Shown here one piece after another: positions 21,168 through 29,932 of a stretch of 33,858 bases of DNA. The translations under genes were made by a program, and so were the position numbers. The stretch covers positions 1 through 33,858 of the forward strand of contig JAAMXY010002804.1 of assembly GCA_019677205.1 (NCBI GenBank). The letters run 5' to 3'. Origin of the DNA: Pinguiococcus pyrenoidosus. Its lineage: Eukaryota > Sar > Pinguiophyceae > Pinguiochrysidales > Pinguiochrysidaceae. Numbering within the stretch: the stretch's first letter is position 1; each line of letters starts with the position of its first letter. A model generated the notes under the pieces. It was not told the origin of the DNA, ran no database searches, and was given only the letters and a program-made list of their open reading frames with translations.

Positions 21168-21526
21168 GTCGCACGCGACCGGCGCGCGCGCCACGGCCCT
21201 CGGGATTCAAATGAGGTTTTTGGCGGGAAACGCAGAAGCACATATCGATAATGTACGTATTTCCATCTTCCATCTCGATACTATGCAGAATATCGCTAAT
21301 CTCTATCGAAATTCAGTATACCATCGTGCGTGGACAGTCTGTATCGCCGCTTTGCGCGCCTTTTTGTGGTAGATAAGGTACGCGTTGCGCTCTCAACCCT
21401 GCGTCGCACTTTCCAGATGCATTCGAGGCGTTTGCGGTGCAGCTTGCGACGGGAGCTTGTGAAATTTGCGCGGGTTTGCCGCGGCGGCTCAGCTAATTCG
21501 CATCTTTGCACTGTGTTAGAGAGTTC
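21168..21526. promoter_or_regulatory. Divergent promoter region between the CCDC77-like and PAB-like genes
   Basis: This 359-bp gap lies between two outward-facing start codons. A perfect E2F-type element, TTTGGCGGGAAA, lies at 21219-21230, about 52 bp upstream of the CCDC77-like ATG. Several ATCGATA/ATCGAAAT-like AT-rich words occur at 21241-21312. The open frames inside it show no recognisable protein. Confidence 0.5.
21219..21230. promoter_or_regulatory. E2F/DP-like site
   Basis: TTTGGCGGGAAA fits the E2F consensus TTTSGCGCS/TTTSSCGC and its mirrored half. It lies about 52 bp in front of a gene for a presumed centriole component, which would fit S-phase control. Assigned from sequence match only. 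Confidence 0.45.
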
Positions 21527-23175
21527 ATGCGAGGCGTTTCCAAGGCCATCGCCGTCATGGCACTTCTGCTAAGGCTCGGACGGGCTTTTTATGCGGTGCG
21601 CAGGAGCGTCAATGTGCAGGTTCGTGGGTGTAAGCGCTGTGCGTCGCGGTGTGGCGTTTACGTGTCTCATCACTTTGCACAAAGCTAAGAACGCCGCTGC
21701 GGAGGCTTTTGGCGACCGATGCGGGCGCCACCGACATCATAAGTCAGGTAAGCTTGCTTCCGAGAGTGAATGCAGCTGCGCAGAATGCGTAGGGCTGATG
21801 CGGAAACGCCGCAGGTTGAGGCGGAGGCAGACGTGTCGATGCTTCAAAGTGTTTTGGAGCTGCAAGGCTTCGACGTGCTGGACATGAAGGATCGCAAGAA
21901 GGTGCGCATCACTTTTCGTGTTCCCCCAGTATCGTAGCTTGGGGGCTCAGCGTTGCACCGTGGCGCCAGTTCCATCCTCTGGTGGTGCCGCTGGCGAGGG
22001 ACAAAGAGGACATGGTGCTCGGCGTGCTGAGGTGGGCCACGCCGGAAGAGGGCAAGCCGCTTCCGGTGATCAGGACGAAGGAGAATTCCCCTGGTGCGTA
22101 TGCTCGGCTCGTATCGTGGTTGCCGCTGTGCGCTTCTGCTCCCAGCGGCCTCATGAAGTGCTAAACCAGGCGTGGAGCTCGTGAGTCAGAGCACCGATCT
22201 CTACGCCAAGCGGGTTGCCATCGAAGCCTTTGCTGCCGCGGAAGCGAATGGTAAGTTACACACGAAGAAGGGGGAGAAACTGGAATGGGGAATCTCAATG
22301 GCGTCTTGATGTTGCCGCCACCACAGCGGCGAATCTCGTGAACGCCGCGGATGCGCTGGGCCTCGTGCAAGTATGGGAAGCGGACGCGAGGAAAGACGTA
22401 ACTTTGTTCACGATGTTGAAAGTCGGAGCTTTCCCCGATCTGTATCGGAAGCAAGCGCTGAAGCACTTTGCTGGAGGCTCCGAGGACAGCGCCCTTGTGG
22501 CCTGCGAGCGGGCGAACGACCTCTTCAAGGGCTGGGGTGCGGGCTACGCATTCTACGCCCATCTCCTGAAGCAGATCCAGCATCGATCGGTGAGTTTGAG
22601 AAGCCAGGGTCAAGTTCTGTAGCAGCTTCTTTGCTTTGATCTCTAAGGGCAACGCGCAATCGTAATTGCAGATGGAGTCTCGAGATGCTGCTCGAGTTGC
22701 CCTTCGCATGCCGGTCTGGAGCCTCGGTGGCGCCTTGGACAACATGGGATACGAAGACGTCGTTGCACGAGTAAGGCATTCCCCCGACGCCGTGGCTTGG
22801 ACCCCTCGTGTATGTCGTAACTGCTGCCAAATGCTGCAGGTCGCGGAGCTTGCAGACTACACGGGGACTGAGGCGCTGAGACTCATGTATGCCAAGCTGG
22901 CCGATGACAAACGAGAGGAGGAAGTGCAGGGTGGCCGCCTGCCGGAACAGGTACGAGGAACGGGCGCGTCTCTCTGTGAGGACGCTACGGATGCTGAGCG
23001 AGCGCGCATCATCGTTCAGGTTGCGTTGGATCGCGCGGCGTTCTTCATGGACGCCGTGGCCTGCGGTCTGGGCAAGGACGATGGGTCGTGGGAGTCCGCC
23101 GAACTGCGCGGCAAGCTGGCAGGTCTCTATCGCGAGGCCAAGCTGGAGAGCTTTGCGGACTTTGTTGAAGCATAA
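21527..23175 (+). CDS. PAB: PAB-like chloroplast ATP synthase assembly factor (nine exons)
   Basis: A homologue of Arabidopsis PAB, which helps assemble the CF1 gamma subunit of the chloroplast ATP synthase after chaperonin release. Proposed exons are 21527-21619, 21685-21747, 21815-21901, 21970-22093, 22170-22250, 22327-22589, 22672-22770, 22840-22950 and 23020-23175. All eight introns are 65-82 nt, GT-AG and phase-consistent, giving 358 residues. Matching stretches are P-L-V-V-P-L-A-R-D; L-K-V-G-A-F-P-D-L-Y-R-K-Q-A-L-K-H-F; D-A-A-R-V-A-L-R-M-P-V-W-S-L-G; and V-A-L-D-R-A-A-F-F-M-D. The last six exons are strongly supported; the first two are less so. The N-terminus (hydrophobic M-A-L-L-L-R-L, then F-Y-A-V-R-R and more Arg) looks like a targeting peptide. 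Its presence implies a photosynthetic or plastid-bearing host. Confidence 0.8.
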
Positions 23176-23484
23176 AGCATCGAATTCATTATTAACACGT
23201 GCTCCGCGTACACCTCCTGAAGCCTCCTCATGCAAAGTGCAAACCGATTTACAATGACCATCGTACACGAAAACGCGCACACGAATTCCGACAAAAGACA
23301 GGTCAGGATCCACTCCTTTTCTTCGCCCTCCTTCCTCCAGGAGATGCTAGCCCTGCCGACCGAAACCTACAAAATCGCCCCATGGACAAGATTACAACTT
23401 GCGCATTACGAATGCGCTCTTCTCCATCACCACAGACAACACAAGAACAGAACGGGCTTGAAATTCGGTCAAAATTGCACTTGA
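23176..23484. other. Convergent intergenic region
   Basis: This 309-bp stretch lies between the PAB-like stop and the PI 4-kinase stop, which face each other. It holds both 3' ends. It is AC-rich on the plus strand and less GC-rich than the genes on either side. No gene or RNA structure is recognised. Confidence 0.45.
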
Positions 23485-25564
23485 CTAGATCGTCGGGCTT
23501 CGATAGTTTCTACAAACCCCGACGTCGTCGAAGTGGCTGCGGAGATTCTCTGCGAGAATCTGAAGGAAGTTGTAAGCCTTCGCCGAGTGCGCCTCTGCGC
23601 CCAACGTTCCAAGCAGCGACGCGTCAGGCTCCTTGTGCAGCGTCCGGTAGTCCCTCAGGGACTGCAGCACAAGCCTCTGGACCACGTTCTCGGCTGGCGG
23701 ATACGACGAGTATCCGTCGGGGCCCGTGATCAAACAACCCAGGTCGTAAAGGCTCCGCCCACACGACATGCCCACCTTCAGGATCACGGTGCCCACGCGG
23801 AGGGACATGATGCAATCGCGGGGAAGCTGAAGCGGCCCGCTCTCGCGGCCAAAAGTGTGCTCGAGCAGGGCCACGTCGTACTCCACGTCGATCCGCTCGA
23901 TGCTCGACTGGAGCTCGTCGGAGGGCGGCTGCCGGGCCTGCGGCCAGGCCATCCACGCGAGCGCGGCCTCGTCGCAGGCGAGCGGGTGCGGCAGCGTGTA
24001 TCCATGGTCGATGGGAACCAGCCGAAGCTTCCCGCGCTCCTCGAGCGCCGGCGGGGTCTTCTTCTCTCGCATCGATTCCACCAGCAGCCCGGGGCAGCTC
24101 TTGCACGACTTGAGGCTCCCCGGGGACGCCGCGGGGCCCGATTGCTGCGCGCTCAGGGGCGAGTCGATCCCTCGCGGACTCAGCACGTCCGCTTTGAGGC
24201 TCAGGGCGAGCACCCGGGAGAGCGCCGGCGTCCTGGCCGGAGCCACGAACGCGCTGGCCGCGCTCTTCGCGGCCTGGAAGTTCAGGCTCCCCGGGACGCA
24301 GGGCATCTGCGTGTAGCCGTACACGTCCCTGGGCATGCTGTGCTGCGCGGGCGCCTCCGCGAACGGAGAGCTCTCCGAGATCGTGGTGGACACGGCCGAT
24401 TCGACGGCCTGGCAGACCAGGATGTTGCCCGTGTGGCGGTCCTGGTTCAGGAGGCGGATGTCGAGGGCGGCGATGGCCTGGACATCGCCGCTGTCGAACA
24501 TGGACGGGCTCCAGTCCTCGCTGTGACCCAGGTGGCCGATGTACTCCTGCACGGAGCCCACCTTCTCCTGCTGCGCCGGGTTGGATCCCAGCGAGCCCGC
24601 GTAGCTGATGTATGCCGTCCGCGGTACTCCCGCCAAGCCGTGGTCAAGCAGATAAGCTGCGACCTCCCGCACCGCGCTGGTCTGCGGGGCGACTCCCCGC
24701 TTCATCCCACCCGTCATGGCCCCTTCCCCATCCAGCGAGATCGAGCGGGCACCGACCACCCCAAGGTCGGCGGTGTGCGGCTTTTTCATATCTATTGGGT
24801 CCTCCATCTTCCGCTCATCCGCTGCGCCGCTCGACGCGGCCTGCTCGGTCGACTTGTAGTTCCTGGGGTTGTTCGGCGCGTACGCCTCCTCGTCGCAGGG
24901 CTTGAAGACTGCGACCCGGGTCTTGTTGACATCAAAGAGGAAGTATGCGCCGCCCACGGAGTTGAGATCGGCATCCTCTGCCTTCTCTCCGCACATCAGT
25001 CCCCGCTCGATGGCGCTGGTCATGGTCTGGATCGCGAGCACGTCTCCGGGCGTCGACTTCAGGACCTTGACGGCGGAACTCTCGATCTCCCGTGGAGACA
25101 GGCAGGCGGCGCTCACCGGGTCACTACATGCACCATTGCAGCACCGGCGAGAGGTGAGGTTAGACGCATGCCACACGGTCGGGACAACACGACTGCGAAC
25201 TTACGGGAATGGGCAGGACGGAACGAGGAAACTGCCGAGGCGTGGGCTGATGAGCGTCGAGCCCGGCGACAGAATCCGAAGGCGCTGCGCAGCCCGCCCT
25301 GTCGCACGGTGCGCAAAGCGTGTCACAGAGCGTCGTTTGCCTTTCTTGCACGGAGCCGCAGAGGTCCCAGAGGAGCCGCAGAGGTCCCAGGCGCAGGCAC
25401 ATACCTTCTTCCTCCAGGTCCGCGGGGCGGGATCGAAGGCTGCCCGTTGCGGCAACGCCAGCGAGCGAGTCCAGCTCGGTCGGTCGCCTGCGAGGACTCA
25501 TGGCGCCACGTGCTCGGCCAAAGCCCGTCTCGCCCGGAGGCAGCACGTCCGTGTTGTTCTGCAT
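23485..25564 (-). CDS. Type II/gamma phosphatidylinositol 4-kinase-like protein (three exons)
   Basis: A PI3/PI4-kinase fold protein of the plant PI4K-gamma type, 644 residues as modelled. Exons are 25564-25405, 25340-25205 and 25123-23485, with 64- and 81-nt introns in matching phase. The kinase core has G-G-A-Y-F-L-F-D (about 156), V-A-V-F-K-P (Lys about 173), the P-N-N-P-R element, R-E-V-A-A-Y-L-L-D-H, the catalytic loop L-D-I-R-L-L-N-Q-D-R-H-T-G-N-I-L (about 320) and P-I-D-H-G-Y-T-L-P (about 470) in place of DFG. About 130 Ser/Ala/Pro-rich residues (335-466) are inserted between the catalytic loop and D-H-G-Y, where relatives have only a few. The N-terminal ubiquitin-like domains common in plant members are absent. 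Some plant PI4K-gamma proteins act as protein kinases, so lipid activity is not certain. The ATG at 25564 is the first in its frame. Confidence 0.82.
25352..25390. repeat. 20-bp tandem duplication within PI 4-kinase intron 1
   Basis: Two identical 19-bp copies of GGAGCCGCAGAGGTCCCAG lie at 25352-25370 and 25372-25390, one base apart. They make up most of a 64-nt intron (25341-25404). A recent duplication would have lengthened the intron from about 44 nt. Confidence 0.75.
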
Positions 25565-27780
25565 GGGAACCTGCGCAGGGCGGGACAAGGGCAAAGATTT
25601 CCTCGGGTCAGGGTCGACGGTTTTGCGAGGAGGAAAAACGTATCCGTATCTTGGAGCCACGCGTGCGGCACTCTGAGCCGCGCGACTTCGCAGCGGCACA
25701 CACCTGTAGGGTCGCGCTCCTTAAGAACCGTGGGCCTAAGGGCGCTCCTACAACTCCTGAGGTTGCGCGACGAGCGGCCAAGTTAGTGACTGACGCAGGT
25801 CAAAAGCGTATCTACGTTGCACTGTCCTTGCACTTCGGCGTTTGGCGCGCACACTCTTTGCCTGCCTCCGTCGCATTGCAGACGGGCTCTCGGTCGTAGC
25901 TTTCAAGGTCCGCGACAGTCGCGGCGCAAAACCCTGCGGCGCAGCGCGGCTCACGGACGACTTTCCCGCAGGCGTTTGCGGACTGTCCACAAACGCGAAG
26001 ATCCAACTGCTGCGCACCACAGTGGCGCCAACAGCAGCGCGGCCCGCAGAAACCCGCGCACAGGCCTCTTGAGACGCCTTCACACAGCTGCGACAACAAG
26101 CATCCGCGCACTCCGTGGACCTCTCTGTCCGCTTGGCCGCATATTCCGACGCGCGAAGGGTTTCCCGTCTTTGCTTCTTCGCTACTCTCGCGCGCCGCGC
26201 GCCGCGCGCGGCCGAGCTCGGATGGCCCGTGTTTCGGCGGCACTCGCTCCTTGGGACTCACCTCGACAGTGCGCCATGCAGGTTCCTCGCAAAACGACGG
26301 CTGCGTTGCCGCAGAGAGCGCGCGGCGTTGAAACGGTGCTCTTTGCTTCCTTCGGGAAGAACTTTCTCGGCTCCGAAGAAACCTAGGGTGGGGGACCGCG
26401 GCCCGCTCAAGTCTCGAGTCACCTTTCCAAAGGCGCTATCCTGGCTATCTTCACGGGAGGTGAAGTGCGAGTTTCTATTCTACGCGTTCAACCGAAGTTC
26501 GACTTCAAGGTTGAAGACACGGCATTGGCTGCAGCCTGGTGTAACCTCGAGACCCACGAGGAAGGATTGGGCCAGCCCCGCACTTTCGCCCCAACTCTCC
26601 AGCTTCAAAGTCCGGCGCGATTGGCTGGATTATGGCCTCGCGGTGGCAACTTGCCGTAAAGTCGCCAGCAGCAACGATCTCACTCCGGGTTTGCGCTGGC
26701 GCGCGTTTCACCGCGCCCACACGCCCGGCAACCCTCCATTGGTTCGCCGAGCTCCGATTACGTCGGAGCTGCCTGGAACGCCACCGCCAATCAGGAACCC
26801 CAACATCCCAACCTTGCCCAATCCTCCGACGCCAAAATCCACAAACCCAATCCTTGATCAGGGTTTCTGTCCTGCTGCGTGGTCTCTCACGTCTCTGCAG
26901 TGCTCTCTCTGTGCCCCTCTCGTCTCCCCTCTCGTGTCCGCACTCCGCCCAAGCAAGCCAAGGTTCAACAAGGGCGTCGGCAGCTTGGCAACGGCATGCG
27001 TGGCTGCACCGAGCACCTTCTTTTCCGAAGCCGGGAAACCTTGAAGTTTGCGCCTTGCTTGAAGCTCGCTTGAAGCACGAGACTGCTGGACTGCCTGCCG
27101 CGCAGCCAGGAAAGGAACGGGCCGGGGAGACGCACGCACGATCCACTGCTGGCTGCTGCCGCGCTCCGCGCGTTGATTGCCGAAATTGCAGCCAGCACCA
27201 CGAGTGTGCGGCCGGACAAGCAAGTATTTTGCTGAGGAAAGGGTCCGTCCCCCTGAAAGCAAGTCGCTCGCTCGTTGAGGTATGGTGGAACGAAGCAGGA
27301 GCCTGCGTGTACTGCGAAATGCGTGCGGGAGCAGCTTCGGCTCCGACGTCGGCACCCATCGCCCAGGCCGCCTGGCTGGCTTCCTGGCTTGTCGGTGTTG
27401 AATGCACGCGCGCACGTTGGCTGCTTGCTTGATTTCTTGCGTTGCGCTGCGTTGCGTGGCAACCCGAAAAGCAATCGCACCACGTAGGCATCTGGATCCA
27501 CGAATTTGCGCACGCACGAAGCCAGAACGGCACATCAAGCAAAGGAAAGAAAAGGAAAGAAGCGTTGGAAGGCGTTGAGGAGGACGAAAGCCAGAAATCG
27601 GCAGCTGCTCAGCCCAAGCCCAAAACCTGCCAACCCCGGTGTCGCGCACACGCCAACATTAGGTGTCGCGCCAGCCTCGGGCCTCGTTTTGGACTCTGGA
27701 CTCTGCGCCTCGTCATCTCTCTCAACATCTCAACTTGCGTGTCGAAACCGTCAGACGGGTGTCGCTCTTCTGATCTCCAT
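25565..27780. other. 2.2-kb intergenic region without a recognisable gene
   Basis: The largest gap in the window lies between two outward-facing genes, the PI 4-kinase and the WW-domain protein. Long open frames occur on both strands but overlap one another. They have the Arg/Ser/Ala/Pro bias of GC-rich non-coding DNA and no motif I know. The middle (26524-26851) has seven CCAAT/ATTGG pentamers. The right end has purine-rich AAAGGAAAG words (27540-27560) and a near X-box inverted repeat GTTGCGTGGCAAC (27451-27463). A non-coding RNA or a diverged small gene cannot be excluded. No tRNA-like B box was seen. Confidence 0.45.
26524..26851. promoter_or_regulatory. CCAAT-box cluster
   Basis: ATTGG occurs at 26524, 26566, 26620 and 26738, then CCAAT at 26787, 26818 and 26847. 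That is seven NF-Y-type cores in 328 bp, against less than one expected by chance. Orientation switches once, between 26742 and 26787. The spacing of the last three (31 and 29 bp) is about three helical turns. Confidence 0.4.
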
Positions 27781-29613
27781 ATGAATGACAAGGACAATGC
27801 ACATGACAATGGCAATGCACATGCAGAGGCACATGCAGAGGCAGCGGCAGAGGCCTCGAACTCCCTGGAGACAACCTCGAAGACCCGCAAGGAGAAGCGT
27901 AGGAAGCGCAGGCCTCCGGTGGAGGAGGGCGCCCGTGGCGTCCACACCATCGAGGCAGATGAGTACAATTGGCATGCGTACCAGGATGACAATCTGTATA
28001 CATACTACTACAACTCCAACACCGAAGAGTCTCAATGGGAGCTGCCGCCGGGCAACTTCCTGCGGAAGGACGTGGAGGAAGCCTGGCAGGAGTCCATTGA
28101 TGAGCCCTCTGGGACGCCGTACTACTACAATGCCATCACTGGGGAGAGCGCCTGGGAAGCGCCAGCCGCGAGCCCCGATCAGCAGCTCGGTGAGACAAGT
28201 GCAGCAGCGGCGAGTCTGACGCTCGCGGATTGGGAGGCGTTCTTCTCGAGCTTTGCAACGCCGCAACAGGTGCCGGACAGCATCGGCCAAGAGGGATTGT
28301 CACGGGTGTGGTACCCCCTCAAGCACGGATTCCCCTACGTCTACGTCCGTGTTCTGGAGGCAATGGACCCGCCTCGACGGCAGTGGGTGTATGCCAGCCA
28401 AGAGAGCGCGCCGCCGGGGTGGAGAATGGCGCTCTCCTTCTTCGCCTTCAAGGGGAAGATGCCACACACGCAGGCGTACACGGTAGAAAAGGCGATGCCG
28501 CCGTTCCGGACCAGACTCGTCACGTCTGGTAAGAGCCAGTCGCGAGACCAGTCCGTCTGGATCAAGCTTGGCAAGACGTCCGCGGCACAGAAGTACTGCT
28601 CGTTCATGCGGCGCTACCTCACGTCGGGTGTCGTTGACGACCCCAGCGTGCATGCGAGTGCCTTCGACGAGGAGTCGATCAGGGAGCTGTCGTTGGGCTC
28701 GTCCTCCAGCAGATGCAGTGACCCCGGCGTGGCAGAGGCGAGAGAGGGGAGCAAGCGAAGAAGGCACAGACGGAAAGCGATTGAGGCGACCCCGCCGAAG
28801 CTTCCGGAAATGGTAATTCATCCCGTCAAGGCGCAAGCGGCGACCAGCCCGGCATCCCAAAGCAGCTCGAGCAGGTACCCTCTGCCGCCTCTAAGAGCTC
28901 CGCTGTCGGAGTTCTTTGCGTACCCACTGCGGGTTCCTGGCAGCAAGGAGATCCACCTCGACTGGTCGCCGTCCCCCGATCGCTACATGCTGTCGTACGC
29001 GGCGGAGCCGGCTTGGACCTGGAAGCGGTGCTTCACCTTCTACGCGATGAGCGCGAACCAGTTCTACGTTCTCGAGCGGCGAAATCCGCCGGCCTACGAC
29101 CTGATCCGCGAGACAGGTCCATCCGCGGAGCAGGAAGCATCCGGCGGCCTCCCGGTGCGACCGGGGTGGCAGCTCGTCCTCTCCTTCTTGGCATTCGAGA
29201 CCGCTGCCCCGGGGACGGTGAAGATCTGCGTGCAGACGTCCGAGCTTCCGCCTCACCGTCTCCGATTCGGCATGGAAGAAAGGAGCCTAGGATGGGAGCC
29301 GCTCTTCGCGTTCTACGCATTCGATGTGCCATACCCAGGCACCGCCAGATACCGCGTCCAGTTCACGACCCGCTCTCTCGATCCGGAGGAGGCGGCGCAG
29401 CAGCAGTATCGCATTCACTTCGGCGATCCGTGGGGCCTCTGGGAGGACAAGTTCGACTTCTATGCCTATCCCTTGGAGCTGCACGAGATCGAGCCGAGCG
29501 GCTCGTCAATTCAGGAACTGAGGAGACAGGTGCAGCTGGAACGAGATGCTGGGCTCAGTGAGCACATCGGATACCCCGTTGGTTCCCACGCAGCGGTCGA
29601 CACAAGCAGATGA
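27781..29613 (+). CDS. Two-WW-domain protein with repeated aromatic F-Y-A-F modules
   Basis: A 610-residue, intronless protein. Residues about 1-30 are an Asn/His/Ala/Glu-rich simple sequence, then a Lys/Arg cluster (about 38-46). Two WW domains follow: WW1 about 62-91 (W...Y-Y-Y-N-S-N-T-E-E-S-Q-W-E-L-P-P) and WW2 about 99-128 (Y-Y-Y-N-A-I-T-G-E-S-A-W-E-A-P). Such domains bind proline-rich peptides. The rest contains several diverged copies of a unit I cannot name: G-W-x3-L/F-x-F-Y/F/L-A-F/Y/M, then P-G-T, then Y-x-V, then P-P-x-R. Copies start near 211, 411, 461, 504 and 552 (last one partial), and a half-copy F-F-A-Y-P-L precedes the second. The alternating aromatic pattern suggests beta-strands. 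The ATG at 27781 is used because the upstream frame is low-quality; upstream coding exons are possible. It converges with the next gene. Confidence 0.72.
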   Translation: MNDKDNAHDNGNAHAEAHAEAAAEASNSLETTSKTRKEKRRKRRPPVEEGARGVHTIEADEYNWHAYQDDNLYTYYYNSNTEESQWELPPGNFLRKDVEEAWQESIDEPSGTPYYYNAITGESAWEAPAASPDQQLGETSAAAASLTLADWEAFFSSFATPQQVPDSIGQEGLSRVWYPLKHGFPYVYVRVLEAMDPPRRQWVYASQESAPPGWRMALSFFAFKGKMPHTQAYTVEKAMPPFRTRLVTSGKSQSRDQSVWIKLGKTSAAQKYCSFMRRYLTSGVVDDPSVHASAFDEESIRELSLGSSSSRCSDPGVAEAREGSKRRRHRRKAIEATPPKLPEMVIHPVKAQAATSPASQSSSSRYPLPPLRAPLSEFFAYPLRVPGSKEIHLDWSPSPDRYMLSYAAEPAWTWKRCFTFYAMSANQFYVLERRNPPAYDLIRETGPSAEQEASGGLPVRPGWQLVLSFLAFETAAPGTVKICVQTSELPPHRLRFGMEERSLGWEPLFAFYAFDVPYPGTARYRVQFTTRSLDPEEAAQQQYRIHFGDPWGLWEDKFDFYAYPLELHEIEPSGSSIQELRRQVQLERDAGLSEHIGYPVGSHAAVDTSR

Positions 29614-29932
29614 CTGCGAAACCTTCCACAAAACAATGCTTTCATGGCACCTCAAAGGCATGAACTCATTCTGCGTGGCTCACGCAATACCGAACCTCAC
29701 TCTTCGCCGCCTCCAAAAAAAAAAGGTATACAGGACATGCTGAGACATCGTCATTCCTCAATCCAAAAATGGAAACTATCGGCCCACAGAAGGCAGTCTT
29801 TGTCACTATTTTTTTTGCACAGAGGCGCCGCGTCGCTTGATACAATCGATGCGGCCTTCTCCATGCTCTCCTCTCTCAGCCCATCGCGCTGTGTCGATCA
29901 TCTACGGATCTGCAGGTACGTGCCTGTGCGCA
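29614..29932. other. Convergent intergenic region
   Basis: This 319-bp stretch lies between the facing stop codons of the WW-domain gene and the disordered-protein gene. It is AT-richer than its surroundings, with an A10 run (29715-29724) and a T8 run near 29809. No gene is recognised. Confidence 0.45.

Noticed and set aside
23533-25899. Open frame of 788 codons on the plus strand opposite the PI 4-kinase gene
   Set aside because: It is antisense to a gene with clear kinase motifs and its translation is Arg/Ala/His-biased without any motif. Long antisense frames are expected in GC-rich coding DNA.
26115-27044. Possible 309-codon plus-strand gene in the large gap
   Set aside because: Composition is biased, there is no motif, frames on both strands overlap it, and it runs through the CCAAT cluster. 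There is not enough support to call it coding.
27451-27463. GTTGCGTGGCAAC, close to the RFX X-box consensus for cilia genes
   Set aside because: It is one base short of the usual spacing, lies in low-complexity DNA with several GTTGCG words, and is upstream of a WW-domain gene with no cilia link.
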